From positions 3,666 through 67,665 of the forward strand of contig CAKPDJ010000002.1 of assembly GCA_934148875.1 (NCBI GenBank): a stretch of 64,000 nucleotides of DNA, in the 5' to 3' direction. The notes beneath the pieces are model-generated. The model did not search any database, was not told the origin of the DNA, and was given only the letters and a program-made list of their open reading frames with translations. A program made the position numbers and the translations under genes. Shown here piece after piece: positions 24,190-32,664 of the stretch. Every line of letters starts with the position of its first letter. The stretch's first letter is position 1. Source of the stretch: an uncultured Bacilli bacterium (GTDB lineage: Bacteria; Bacillota_I; Bacilli_A; RF39; UBA660).

Positions 24190-24609
24190 ATGAAAAAATC
24201 TACACATTTAACTATTGGATGTATACTGACTTACTTTCTATATACTCTTAACTTCGGGTGGCTAAGTTGTTTAGTAGGACTTTATGGAAGCGTAGCACCA
24301 GATATAGATTTAAAATTACATATAAGGCATAGAACTATTACACACTCTATAATAGCCTTAATACTAACCACAGTGCCTTTATATTTGTTTTCAGATACTT
24401 TAGGTATAGTTTGGTTGTTGAATTATTCAAGCCATCTTATAGCTGATTCTATAACTAAAATGGGCGTGCCTTATTTTTATCCATATAAAAAATACTTTGG
24501 CCTTAAATTAATTAGGACAAGCTCTAAGGAAGAACATATTTTTTGTTTAATATTAATTGCTCTATTTTCTTTATATATATTAAATAAATATTTTTATAAA
24601 ATTTTTTAA
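24190..24609 (+). CDS. YdjM-like membrane-bound metal-dependent hydrolase
   Basis: A 139-residue membrane protein with several hydrophobic helices. The conserved polar residues of the YdjM/DUF457 family are visible: THLTIG near the start, PDID, HRTITHS and SSHLIADS. The enzymatic role of the family is poorly known; a membrane-linked metalloenzyme is inferred. ATG 24190 follows AAGGAGATG. Confidence 0.75.
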   Translation: MKKSTHLTIGCILTYFLYTLNFGWLSCLVGLYGSVAPDIDLKLHIRHRTITHSIIALILTTVPLYLFSDTLGIVWLLNYSSHLIADSITKMGVPYFYPYKKYFGLKLIRTSSKEEHIFCLILIALFSLYILNKYFYKIF

Positions 24610-24615
24610 ACTATT

Positions 24616-24651
24616 GGTACTAAAAAGTACAAAAGTACATATAGATATAAT
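24616..24651 (+). promoter_or_regulatory. GGTACT-box promoter
   Basis: TTGGTACTAAAA (box 24616-24621), 24 nt, then TATAAT 24646-24651. It heads the operon 24699-25722. Confidence 0.6.
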
Positions 24652-24698
24652 ATATAAATTTAAACGTAAGAAAAAACATGAGAAAGGAGCAGGTCGAT

Positions 24699-25100
24699 AT
24701 GACCAAAACGATATTAATATTAGGAGCAACTTTTTCTATTGGCAGAATTGCATTCTACTATGTAAGTTTAAAGCTAAAAGAAAAGGTAAAAGGTAAAAAA
24801 AGAAATTACGCAGAAGATATAATTAATAAACAATTCATTCCAACAGCATTGAATGAAGGAGAAAAAGAAGAATTAGATACATTTAAAAAATCTTTTAGTT
24901 ATTTATTAAAGCATAAAAAAATAACTAGAAGTGAAATACTAAAGGTAAGAGATTACATTAGAAAAAATGTTAAATATCCTAAGAAACAATTTAACAATGA
25001 TGCACATGAAATATTTAGCGCTTGTTGTCATGGTCAATGGGAGCCTTACTGCATACAACAACTAAATAATTATTTACAAAAGATAGAAGATAGAATTTAA
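24699..25100 (+). CDS. Small membrane-anchored hypothetical protein
   Basis: The start chosen is ATG 24699 (MTKTILILGATFSIGRIAFY) with GAAAGGAGCAGG just before it. The 133 residues carry one N-terminal membrane segment and a basic soluble domain with HEIFSACCHGQWEP. Family not recognised. Confidence 0.7.
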   Translation: MTKTILILGATFSIGRIAFYYVSLKLKEKVKGKKRNYAEDIINKQFIPTALNEGEKEELDTFKKSFSYLLKHKKITRSEILKVRDYIRKNVKYPKKQFNNDAHEIFSACCHGQWEPYCIQQLNNYLQKIEDRI

Positions 25101-25111
25101 GGAGAACATAT

Positions 25112-25279
25112 ATGATAAAAACATTTAAGGAATTTATACAAGATTATAATGAATATTATCAAACCAACTTATTGGCTATATATACTAATACTAATGAATT
25201 GCCAGAAGTAATGTTTGACCTATATAATACAGATGATTTTGAAATAAATTATGATGAAGAAACAATTGAATTATTTTAA
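25112..25279 (+). CDS. Small hypothetical protein
   Basis: A 55-residue acidic, aromatic-rich protein (MIKTFKEFIQDYNEYYQTNL...) with TAAGGAGAAC before ATG 25112. It sits in a run of closely spaced small genes. Confidence 0.62.
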   Translation: MIKTFKEFIQDYNEYYQTNLLAIYTNTNELPEVMFDLYNTDDFEINYDEETIELF

Positions 25280-25289
25280 GGAGACACAA

Positions 25290-25454
25290 ATGAAAATAAC
25301 ACCAGGAACTATTAAAAAACTATATAAATATAATTACAGAAAAGGTCTTACTACCAGCAAAGCAATAAATATTCTAAATAGAATAGATAATAATTACAGC
25401 ACTGAAAGCTGGAACTGCAAAGATTTATTAGAAGCAATAAAAGATGTAATGTAA
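25290..25454 (+). CDS. Small hypothetical protein
   Basis: The start chosen is ATG 25290 (MKITPGTIKKLYKYNYRKGL), with AAGGAGACAC directly upstream; a longer frame from 25251 lacks a ribosome site. The 54 residues are basic and helical, and possibly bind DNA. Confidence 0.65.
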   Translation: MKITPGTIKKLYKYNYRKGLTTSKAINILNRIDNNYSTESWNCKDLLEAIKDVM

Positions 25455-25470
25455 AAAAGGAGATGTACTT

Positions 25471-25722
25471 ATGAAAGAAAAGTTATATACTATTAAATCC
25501 TATGCTTTATTTTATATATATAATATAGCAAAGCTTACAGCATTAACACTTGCAGGAATAGGAATGTATGTTTATTCTTATTTCATAACAAGTGAAGTTT
25601 TAAAAGCTGCTTTAGGATTAATTACTATTTATCTAATAGTCCCTAACATACTTATTTCTTACTTCCAATTTGGGAATATAGAATCAATATGTAGGCACTA
25701 TAAAAAGAAAAAACTTTCTTAA
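25471..25722 (+). CDS. Two-span small membrane protein
   Basis: An 83-residue protein with hydrophobic segments AKLTALTLAGIGMYVYSYF and ALGLITIYLIVPNILISYF and a Lys-rich end. AAAAAGGAGATG precedes the start. Last gene of its operon; function unknown. Confidence 0.68.
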   Translation: MKEKLYTIKSYALFYIYNIAKLTALTLAGIGMYVYSYFITSEVLKAALGLITIYLIVPNILISYFQFGNIESICRHYKKKKLS

Positions 25723-25743
25723 GAGCTTCGGCTCTTTCTTTTT
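25721..25743 (+). terminator. Terminator with UUCG loop
   Basis: AAGAGC-TTCG-GCTCTT followed by TCTTTTT. Confidence 0.9.
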
Positions 25744-25813
25744 AAAAAATTTATATATTTTATTCTAAAATATTGTATTAATTTTAGTAAAGAAGTATAT
25801 AATAATAAAAAGT

Positions 25814-25842
25814 GGTACTTTTAGTACTAAATAGATTATATA
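25814..25842 (+). promoter_or_regulatory. Paired GGTACT/AGTACT boxes upstream of the helicase operon
   Basis: GGTACT 25814-25819 and AGTACT 25823-25828 (inside the near-palindrome CTTTTAGTACTAAAT), followed by TATATAAA. The pairing resembles 19471/19480. Its -10 fit is poorer than at other sites, and a second promoter lies 20 bp downstream. Confidence 0.48.
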
Positions 25843-25858
25843 AAACCAAATTTTTTTA

Positions 25859-25886
25859 TTGATTAATACACTAATTAGTGTATAAT
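25859..25886 (+). promoter_or_regulatory. Promoter with an 18-bp operator palindrome
   Basis: TTGATT (25859-25864), 16 nt, TATAAT (25881-25886). The spacer and part of the -10 form the perfect 18-bp palindrome ATACACTAATTAGTGTAT (25866-25883), a likely repressor site controlling the helicase/IbrA/IbrB operon. Confidence 0.7.
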
Positions 25887-25907
25887 AAAATTAAAGGAGA
25901 TGTTTAT

Positions 25908-27014
25908 ATGTTATATAGTGGTACATTTAGTTGTGGTCACGAAGGGAAAGTAAATATTATAGGTAAGGCAAAGGATAGAGAATGGAAAATAGAAAGAGCA
26001 TTCTCTAATATGTGCCCTGACTGTTATAAAAAATGGTTAGAAGAAGAACATCAAAGAAAAAATAAAGAAGCAATGGAAGAAGCTAAAGAAATGGATTTAC
26101 CAGAATTAACTGGTACAGAAAAACAAATAGCTTGGGCAAATACATTAAGAAAAAAATTCATTGATACAGTAGAAGATAGAATAGAATCTTTAAAAACAAA
26201 AAATGCACCAAAGAAAACTAAAAGATATCAAGAAACTTTAGATCATATTCTTCTAACTAAAACAGAAGCTAAATATTACATTGATAACAGATACCAACTT
26301 GTAGAAGATGTAATAGATAGTTTTAAAGAAGAATATAAAAAAGGCTTCCAAGAAGATATTGAAGAACAAGAAGTTTTAATAGAAGATACAATTAGACCAG
26401 AAGATAGTAAACCAGGTGTTGTAGAAATTTTAGAAACTGAAGATAAATTAATTTGTAAATATGAAAAGAATGAAGAATTTAGAACTCTTGTTAAAAGTTT
26501 AGGCTACAAATGGAATAACCAGTGGGAACGCACAATAACAGAAACTAATGGTCCTATTGAAGATAGAATAGCAGAATTAGGGAATAAACTATTAAATGCA
26601 GGATTTGCAGTATGTATACATGACAAAAAGTTAAGAGAAAAAGCAGGAAAAGCAGATTATGAACCTGAATGTACTAGATGGATAAAACTTGTAGAAGAAA
26701 GTTTTTATATTACATGGAGCGAGCATAGCGACAGTTTATATGCAGCAGCTAAAAAACTTCCTGGTGCTAAGTGGCATAATCGTGGAATGTGGGTTAAACT
26801 TTCTTATTATTCAGAAGTAGAAGATTTTGCAGAACAATTAGGATTTAAATTTACTACAAAAGCTCTAAGATATAAAGAAGATTATAAGCAACAATTTAAC
26901 AATACAGAAATAGTTATTCCAGAAAAATCTAAACAAAAACAAGAAAAGAATGGACTACAGGATATTTTAAATTCAAGTACCGATATCCTAGATGACTTAA
27001 AAGAATGCGATTAA
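25908..27014 (+). CDS. Zinc-finger-like protein of the helicase operon
   Basis: The start chosen is ATG 25908 (MLYSGTFSCGHEGKV) with AAAGGAGATG before it. The 368 residues begin with a CGH...CPDC zinc-binding pattern (residues 9-38), then a helical charged part and two similar segments carrying KWNNQWERTIT and KWHNRGMWVKLS. Family not recognised; its overlap with the helicase gene suggests joint action. Confidence 0.72.
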   Translation: MLYSGTFSCGHEGKVNIIGKAKDREWKIERAFSNMCPDCYKKWLEEEHQRKNKEAMEEAKEMDLPELTGTEKQIAWANTLRKKFIDTVEDRIESLKTKNAPKKTKRYQETLDHILLTKTEAKYYIDNRYQLVEDVIDSFKEEYKKGFQEDIEEQEVLIEDTIRPEDSKPGVVEILETEDKLICKYEKNEEFRTLVKSLGYKWNNQWERTITETNGPIEDRIAELGNKLLNAGFAVCIHDKKLREKAGKADYEPECTRWIKLVEESFYITWSEHSDSLYAAAKKLPGAKWHNRGMWVKLSYYSEVEDFAEQLGFKFTTKALRYKEDYKQQFNNTEIVIPEKSKQKQEKNGLQDILNSSTDILDDLKECD

Positions 27015-28441
27015 TTACAGAAATGTACTCTCACCAAATAAAAGCCGTAGAGAAATTAAAAAGAATAAAAATAGGAGCTGCTTATATGGAGATGGGTACA
27101 GGAAAGACAAGAGTTGCATTAGATCTTATAAACATAAGACTACAAAAAGACAGGATAGACCATGTAATATGGCTCTGTCCTTGTTCTGTAAAAGAAAACT
27201 TAAAAAGAGATATTATTAAACATACTGGAGAAGAACAAGAATGCATAACCATATGTGGTATAGAAACACTATCTTCTAGTATAAAAGCTAATTCTTATTT
27301 ATTAGATTTAGTAAAAAACAAAAGATGTTACTTAATCGTAGATGAAAGTAATTTGGTTAAAAACCATAAAGCTAAGAGAAGCCAAAATATAATCAGATTA
27401 GCTCAATATTGTACCTATAAACTTATATTAAATGGTACTCCAGTAACAAAAAATGAAGCAGATTTATTTACTCAATGGTACATCTTAGACTGGAGGGTAC
27501 TAGGATATAAATCTTATTGGTCATTTTCTGCTAATCATTTAGAATACGATGATAAAGGAAGAATAAGAAAATGCCTTAATGTAGACTACCTAGTCGAAAA
27601 AATAGGTCCTTATAGTTACCAAGTAAAAAAGGAAGAATGCTTAGATCTTCCTCCTAAAACTTATGAAAAAGTATATTACGAATTAACAAATGAACAATAT
27701 GAACATTATCTTAATGTTGCTGATGAGCTTATGTTTTCTCTAAATGAATTTAAGCCATGGACCATCTACAGAATGTTAACAGCATTGCAAGATGTAATAA
27801 GTGGTATGTTAGTAAACACATCTAAAGATAACATACAAACAAGTCCATATTTCGATAATCCACTAGATAATCCAAGAATAAAAACATTAATGGAACTATT
27901 AGATGGATTAGAAGAAAAGACAATTATATTTTGTAAATATCAAAGTGAAATAGAGGATATTACAAATATAATTAATTCTAAATATGGTAAAGATACAGCA
28001 GTACCCTTTACAGGAGACTTAACACAAAAGAAGAGACAAAATAATTTAGATTTATTTCAAACTACTTCACAGTATTTAGTAGCTAATAAACAATGTGGAG
28101 CATATGGACTCAACCTGCAATTCTGCAGTTACATTATTTTTTACAGCAATGATTGGAACTATGGAACAAGATCACAAGCAGAAGATAGAGTGCATAGAAT
28201 AGGCCAAACAGAAAATGTGCATATAGTAGATATATGTGCAGCAGATACATTAGATGAAAGAATATTAAAATGCTTAGATAAAAAAGAAAATCTAGTAGAC
28301 AGCATAAGAGAAGAGATAGAAAAAAATAAAGATAAAGAAGATAAATTGTATTCTTGGATAACTAAAAAGGATTGGAGAAAAAGAAAATATTCACTAAAGA
28401 TAAAAAATAAAGATAAGGAGGATTTATATGAAAACTTATAA
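27005..28441 (+). CDS. SNF2-family DNA helicase/translocase
   Basis: A 478-residue two-lobe ATPase. Walker A is MGTGKT (about 30-35), motif II LIVDESN (about 109-115, DEAH replaced by DESN), motif III LNGTPVTKN and motif VI RSQAEDRVHRIGQ (about 389-401); the last is diagnostic for SNF2/RapA-type proteins. ATG 27005 overlaps the upstream gene. Phage SNF2 proteins usually lie among replication or accessory genes. Confidence 0.88.
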   Translation: MRLITEMYSHQIKAVEKLKRIKIGAAYMEMGTGKTRVALDLINIRLQKDRIDHVIWLCPCSVKENLKRDIIKHTGEEQECITICGIETLSSSIKANSYLLDLVKNKRCYLIVDESNLVKNHKAKRSQNIIRLAQYCTYKLILNGTPVTKNEADLFTQWYILDWRVLGYKSYWSFSANHLEYDDKGRIRKCLNVDYLVEKIGPYSYQVKKEECLDLPPKTYEKVYYELTNEQYEHYLNVADELMFSLNEFKPWTIYRMLTALQDVISGMLVNTSKDNIQTSPYFDNPLDNPRIKTLMELLDGLEEKTIIFCKYQSEIEDITNIINSKYGKDTAVPFTGDLTQKKRQNNLDLFQTTSQYLVANKQCGAYGLNLQFCSYIIFYSNDWNYGTRSQAEDRVHRIGQTENVHIVDICAADTLDERILKCLDKKENLVDSIREEIEKNKDKEDKLYSWITKKDWRKRKYSLKIKNKDKEDLYENL

Positions 28442-29732
28442 TAATAAAGATGTCTATACAGCAGCTAAAGAAAGAATAGAATATATATTTGATGAATTTG
28501 AACATATATGTATTTCTTTTTCTGGTGGTAAGGATAGTGGAACAGTCCTTAATATGTGTATAGACGAAGCAAGAAAAAGAAAAAGGAAAATAGGAGTACT
28601 CTTTATAGACTTAGAAGCATTCTATAAAAAGACAATAGAATTTGTTGAAAGAATGCTAGAAAACAATAAAGATGTATTAGAACCTTATTGGATATGCTTA
28701 CCTATGGAAAGTCCAAACTCACTATCTTATTTAGAGCCTACATGGATATGGTGGGATAAAGAAAAAGAACCTATATGGGTAAGACCTATGCCTAAGAAGG
28801 AATATGTAATAAACGAAGAAAATAACCCGCTAGGTTTCTATAAAAAAAATATGCCGTTTGAAGAATTTATTAAACACTTCGGGAACTGGTATGGAAAAGG
28901 TGAAAAGACTGCAACATTAGTTGGAATAAGAACAGATGAAAGTCTTAACCGTTTTAGAGCCATAGCTGGTACTAAATCTATGTATAAGGATAAAAACTAT
29001 TCAACTAAAGTAACTGAAAATGTATATAATTTTTATCCAATATATGATTGGAGTGTAGAAGATATATGGACTTACAACGGAAAGTTCCAAAAAGATTACA
29101 ATAAGCTTTATGATCTATTTTATAAGGCTGGTGTAAGTATACACAAGATGAGAGTCGATGAACCATTTGGAAACGAGGCTAAAGCTGGTTTAAGCATGTT
29201 TAGAGTAATAGAACCAGATACATGGGCAAAGGTTGTTAATAGAGTAAGTGGAGCAAACTTTGGTAATATTTATAGTGGAAATAAAATTATGACCGCACAC
29301 TATAAATTGCCTAAAAACCACACATGGAAAAGTTTCACCTTCTTCTTATTAGATACCTTACCACCAGAAATATCAGAACATTATAAAATAAAGTTCAGCA
29401 AGTTTATAAAATACTGGGTAGAAAAAGGGTGCCCTGTAACAGAAGAGCACATAAAGATAATGGAAGAAACTTGTCCTGATGCCATTATAAATACCCATGA
29501 GTTTAGTAGAAGAGGAAAAGGAGATAAAGAGGTTATTAAATTCACTAAAGTAGTAGATGAAATACCTGGAGTAGATAATAAAGATGATGTACTTACATGG
29601 AGAAGAATGGCCATGTGTATTATAAAAAATGATTATACATGTAAGAGTTTAAGTTTTGGAATGACTAAAGACCTTACAGTAAGACAAAAAGCAATAATGG
29701 AAAAATATAAAAATATAATAAGGGGAAGATAA
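28428..29732 (+). CDS. ibrA: IbrA-like PAPS-reductase-family protein (DUF3440 type)
   Basis: A 434-residue protein with the PP-loop SFSGGKDSGT (about 31-40) for ATP/PAPS binding, an LVGIRTDESLNRFRA block and a long C-terminal half characteristic of IbrA. It is followed 1 nt later by a ParB-like IbrB, the diagnostic pair. In E. coli ibrAB affects expression of other phage genes; the biochemical role is unknown. The ribosome site AAGGAGGA lies inside the helicase gene. Confidence 0.85.
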   Translation: MKTYNNKDVYTAAKERIEYIFDEFEHICISFSGGKDSGTVLNMCIDEARKRKRKIGVLFIDLEAFYKKTIEFVERMLENNKDVLEPYWICLPMESPNSLSYLEPTWIWWDKEKEPIWVRPMPKKEYVINEENNPLGFYKKNMPFEEFIKHFGNWYGKGEKTATLVGIRTDESLNRFRAIAGTKSMYKDKNYSTKVTENVYNFYPIYDWSVEDIWTYNGKFQKDYNKLYDLFYKAGVSIHKMRVDEPFGNEAKAGLSMFRVIEPDTWAKVVNRVSGANFGNIYSGNKIMTAHYKLPKNHTWKSFTFFLLDTLPPEISEHYKIKFSKFIKYWVEKGCPVTEEHIKIMEETCPDAIINTHEFSRRGKGDKEVIKFTKVVDEIPGVDNKDDVLTWRRMAMCIIKNDYTCKSLSFGMTKDLTVRQKAIMEKYKNIIRGR

Positions 29733-29733
29733 T

Positions 29734-30354
29734 ATGAATACAAATATAATAGAACTATTATTACAACTAAAGAAAGAGTTTAATTCTATAGATAATATAG
29801 AGGAAAAAGTACAAATGTTAAATTTAATAAAAAATAACTTAAAAGAAATATCACCTTTTATGGATCCAGTCGATAACGTTAAATGGATACCAATGAATAA
29901 AATCAAAGCTAACTCTTATAATCCTAATAGAGTGGCTGGACCAGAAATGAAATTACTATATGATTCTATAAAATGTGATGGATACACACAACCTATAGTT
30001 GTATCCAAACAAGATGATGGAACTTATGAAGTAGTAGATGGTTTCCATAGAAATAGGATAGGTAAAGAACATGAAGATATAAAAGATAGAGTACATGGAT
30101 ATCTTCCAGTCGTTGAACTGGATAAAGATACGAGCGATAGAATGGCATCAACAATCCGTCACAATAGAGCAAGAGGTAGTCACGACGTAGATCTTATGAG
30201 TAACATCGTAGCAGAGTTACATGAAATGGGAAAGACAGATAGATGGATATCTAAACATTTAGGAATGGATTTAGATGAAATAATAAGATTAAAACAAATA
30301 ACTGGTTTAGCATCTCTATTTGCTGATAGAGATTTTAGTAGGAGTTGGGAATAG
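29734..30354 (+). CDS. ibrB: IbrB-like ParB-domain protein
   Basis: A 206-residue protein with the ParB/sulfiredoxin fold: WIPMNKIKANSYNPN, then VVDGFHRNRIG, the TIRHNRARGSHD block and a C-terminal helix-turn-helix ending LFADRDFSRSWE, the usual IbrB ending. It is cotranscribed with ibrA. Confidence 0.85.
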   Translation: MNTNIIELLLQLKKEFNSIDNIEEKVQMLNLIKNNLKEISPFMDPVDNVKWIPMNKIKANSYNPNRVAGPEMKLLYDSIKCDGYTQPIVVSKQDDGTYEVVDGFHRNRIGKEHEDIKDRVHGYLPVVELDKDTSDRMASTIRHNRARGSHDVDLMSNIVAELHEMGKTDRWISKHLGMDLDEIIRLKQITGLASLFADRDFSRSWE

Positions 30355-30530
30355 TGTTTTTAGAAGAGGTTATAACAGTCAAAGAAGCTGCAATTTTATA
30401 TAAAAAAGATATAAGTACTATTAAGCGTAACATTTATAAAAATTTTAAAGAGGGCATAGATTATCGTTATAGTGGTGCTACAATACTAATAAATAAAAAA
30501 TCTTTAGACAATTTTTATAGAGCCAAATAA
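30354..30530 (+). CDS. Small helix-turn-helix protein
   Basis: A 58-residue protein, MFLEEVITVKEAAILYKKDIS..., whose ITVKEAA..Y..DIST.KRNI pattern is that of an excisionase/MerR-like winged helix. GTG 30354, 10 nt after AGGAG, is preferred to TTG 30345, which nearly touches the site. It overlaps the ibrB stop by one base. Confidence 0.65.
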   Translation: MFLEEVITVKEAAILYKKDISTIKRNIYKNFKEGIDYRYSGATILINKKSLDNFYRAK

Positions 30531-30542
30531 GGCTCTTTTTTT
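30519..30542 (+). terminator. Terminator overlapping the HTH gene stop
   Basis: AGAGCC-AAATAA-GGCTCT followed by T run; the loop contains the TAA stop. Confidence 0.9.
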
Positions 30543-30552
30543 ATATAGAAAT

Positions 30553-30586
30553 AAAGTGCCAAGAAAAAATCTTAGCACTTTTTTTA
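30553..30586 (+). terminator. Second terminator
   Basis: AAAGTGC/GCACTTT stem, with an inner AAG/CTT, followed by a T run, 10 bp behind the first terminator. Confidence 0.75.
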
Positions 30587-30616
30587 CTTTTTTTAATAAA
30601 AGTATAGAAATATGTA

Positions 30617-30653
30617 GTTTTTAGTAGTATACTAAAAACGAATTAAATATAAT
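30617..30653 (+). promoter_or_regulatory. Promoter with perfect inverted repeat in the -35 region
   Basis: GTTTTTAGTA-GTA-TACTAAAAAC (30617-30639) is a perfect 10-bp inverted repeat, followed by TATAAT 30648-30653. The half-site resembles the TTTTAGTACTAAAA palindromes elsewhere in the window. Confidence 0.62.
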
Positions 30654-30659
30654 TTGTAT

Positions 30660-30831
30660 CAATAAATTAAGTTTGCCGACTTAATTTATTTAGAAACTAA
30701 CAGGTATACACAGAATACCCACTAGTAGCACATTTATATTTTAATTATAATATAAATGTCGAAATGTGTAAAGAGATAATTATAAAAATTTATAAAAAAT
30801 CTCCAGGTATGAATTACCTGGAGATTTTTTT
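30660..30831 (+). ncRNA. Candidate small structured RNA
   Basis: About 170 nt with four hairpins and no credible frame. They are AATAAATTAAGT/ACTTAATTTATT (30661-30690), GGTAT/ATACC (30703-30719), CATTTATATT/AATATAAATG (30731-30758) and a strong terminator AATCTCCAGGTA/TACCTGGAGATT plus T run (30798-30831). A promoter lies just upstream. The family was not recognised. The 30832-30904 rest is a leader to the next gene. Confidence 0.62.
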
Positions 30832-30904
30832 ACGTTATTGAATGAATAATTTTCAGATAATAGGATAACATAAATTTATGTACAAAATTTTATAGGAGGA
30901 AAAA

Positions 30905-31228
30905 ATGAGAGCGTATAAGAATGAATTCAGCGAAGAAGTCAAAATGATTTTTAATAGCACTGAATATTCAGATAAAAAAATAAAAATTTATATGGCTATT
31001 TATCAAAAGCTAATAAAATACATGGATAATTCTACAAGACAAGTAACTAGAAAGTCTTGTGAAATATACCAATTAATAAAAATGGACTGGGAAAATAATC
31101 AAAACAGAAAATGCTTTGGTTATGATTACTTCAAAAAAATAATTAAGGATTTAGAAAGACTAGGACTTATACTATTGACAAAAGTTGGTAAGTATCAAAA
31201 AGTTTTTATTTTAAAAATAATTTATTAA
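30905..31228 (+). CDS. Short paralogue of the winged-helix protein at 31274
   Basis: A 107-residue protein sharing much of its length with the N-terminus of the next gene: KLIKYMD, a R.S.EIY.LIK.DWE.NQ block, KCF.Y.YFK.II.DL..LGL and a KYQ..FI end. This is a winged-helix-type DNA-binding region like those of plasmid replication proteins. It stops where the longer paralogue continues, so it may compete with it. Strong site TAGGAGG. Confidence 0.72.
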   Translation: MRAYKNEFSEEVKMIFNSTEYSDKKIKIYMAIYQKLIKYMDNSTRQVTRKSCEIYQLIKMDWENNQNRKCFGYDYFKKIIKDLERLGLILLTKVGKYQKVFILKIIY

Positions 31229-31273
31229 CTTTATATAAATATAAACTATTTACAATTTTTCAGGAGGAAAACT

Positions 31274-32029
31274 ATGGAATATACTAAAGTATATCCAAAT
31301 AAAATAGATAAAAAAGTTAAAGCTATTTTAAATATGACTGGATATAAAGAGAATAAAATAAAAAAATATCTTGCTGTATATAGTAAGCTAATAAAATACA
31401 TGGATGCTGAAAGTCGAGCTGTTGAAAGATCATCTGCTGAAATATATAAATTAATAAAATATGACTGGGAATATAATCAATGTAAAAAATGTTTTAGCTA
31501 TTCTTACTTTAAAGAAATAATACAAGATTTAGCAAATTTAGGACTTTTAATATTAAAAAAATCTAGTAAGTATCAACTAATTTTTATTCAAAAAGTGTCC
31601 AATATTGTGGCCAAAGAAAAAACCCCTAAACACCTTAAAAATACAAGCTTAGAGGGCAATTCAAATTTTTTGTCCCATTTATCCAATAAAAATTATAATA
31701 CTAATACTTTATTACAGAAAATAAAAAGTCTTTATAAAGGAATTAGAAAAGTAAAATATGCAACTAAGAAAGAATTAAAAGATATAGCAATAGCATCTAT
31801 GGTTAACTATAAAGTAACTGATCCAGAATTACAGAACTTAATTCTTAATAAAGTTCATAACTCTAAACAAAAGATAAATATACAAGGTGCAGTAGACTAT
31901 ATAGATACCATTGTAGTAGAAAAATTAATAGAGTTTGACTGCAAAAAAACAGGGGGAACCTTTAAGTATCAAGACCCTGTAGAAGATAAGCTAGAAGAAG
32001 ATTTATTGGCATGGTATCAAACATGTTAA
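31274..32029 (+). CDS. Winged-helix, replication-initiator-like protein
   Basis: A 251-residue protein: residues 1-115 match the short paralogue at 30905, then a Lys/Asn-rich linker, then a second helical domain (LLQKIKSLYKGIRKVKYAT... to residue 250). The arrangement resembles phage replication initiators, but no family was firmly recognised. Strong site CAGGAGG before ATG 31274. Confidence 0.66.
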   Translation: MEYTKVYPNKIDKKVKAILNMTGYKENKIKKYLAVYSKLIKYMDAESRAVERSSAEIYKLIKYDWEYNQCKKCFSYSYFKEIIQDLANLGLLILKKSSKYQLIFIQKVSNIVAKEKTPKHLKNTSLEGNSNFLSHLSNKNYNTNTLLQKIKSLYKGIRKVKYATKKELKDIAIASMVNYKVTDPELQNLILNKVHNSKQKINIQGAVDYIDTIVVEKLIEFDCKKTGGTFKYQDPVEDKLEEDLLAWYQTC

Positions 32030-32664
32030 AGTTATTTAACAAATTAAAATATAAATATGATTTATTCACTGCATTTAGTGACTTTTTAGAGGTAAGTGCT
32101 ATAGCTATAAGTAATGCTGTATCCTTTAATCAAGAGAAAGAAAATAGGTATTTTCAAATTAAAAAGAAATACACCAAAGAAGACTTTGAAATATTTACAC
32201 AGCTACTAGCAAAGCTATGTGAAGAACTAGAGAAAAACTATAATGATGTACTAGGACAGCTATATATGGAACTAGGACTAGGTAGTAAATGGCATGGCCA
32301 ATTCTTTACGCCTTATCACGTATGTAAATTAACAGCATCCTTAACTTCTGATAACATGGATGATATAATAAAGCAAAAAGGATATATAACGCTTAATGAA
32401 CCATGCGCAGGGGGAGGGGCTATGGTCATTGCCTATGCGGAGATAATGAAAGATAAAGGCTATAATCCACAAAAACAGCTACTTGTAATAGCTCAAGATC
32501 TAGACATTAAAGCAGTACATATGTCCTATATACAATTAAGTTTACTAGGCATACCAGCAGTAGTGTATCACATGAATACATTAAGTCTAGAAACTTATAG
32601 TGAATGGAAAACACCATTCTGGATAATAAACAATGGAGATAGAAGGTGGAGAGATGAGACTTAG
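32011..32664 (+). CDS. N6-adenine methyltransferase-like protein lacking the NPPY motif
   Basis: A 217-residue protein. GQFFTPYHVCKLTASL and motif I NEPCAGGGAMV, with AQDLDIKAVHMSYIQLSLLGIPA, are those of type I-like DNA methyltransferases. The frame ends soon after HMNTLSLETYSEWKTPFWII, and no NPP[YF] catalytic motif is present. It may bind SAM or DNA without methylating. ATG 32023 is an alternative start. Confidence 0.72.
   Translation: MVSNMLKLFNKLKYKYDLFTAFSDFLEVSAIAISNAVSFNQEKENRYFQIKKKYTKEDFEIFTQLLAKLCEELEKNYNDVLGQLYMELGLGSKWHGQFFTPYHVCKLTASLTSDNMDDIIKQKGYITLNEPCAGGGAMVIAYAEIMKDKGYNPQKQLLVIAQDLDIKAVHMSYIQLSLLGIPAVVYHMNTLSLETYSEWKTPFWIINNGDRRWRDET

Noticed and set aside
24614..24796. 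60-residue frame before the small membrane-anchored gene
   Set aside because: It overlaps a better frame at 24699 that has the ribosome site, and its composition is Lys-biased shadow coding.
32011..32664. Active DNA methyltransferase
   Set aside because: The SAM motif is present but no NPP[YF] could be found before the stop; kept as methyltransferase-like only.
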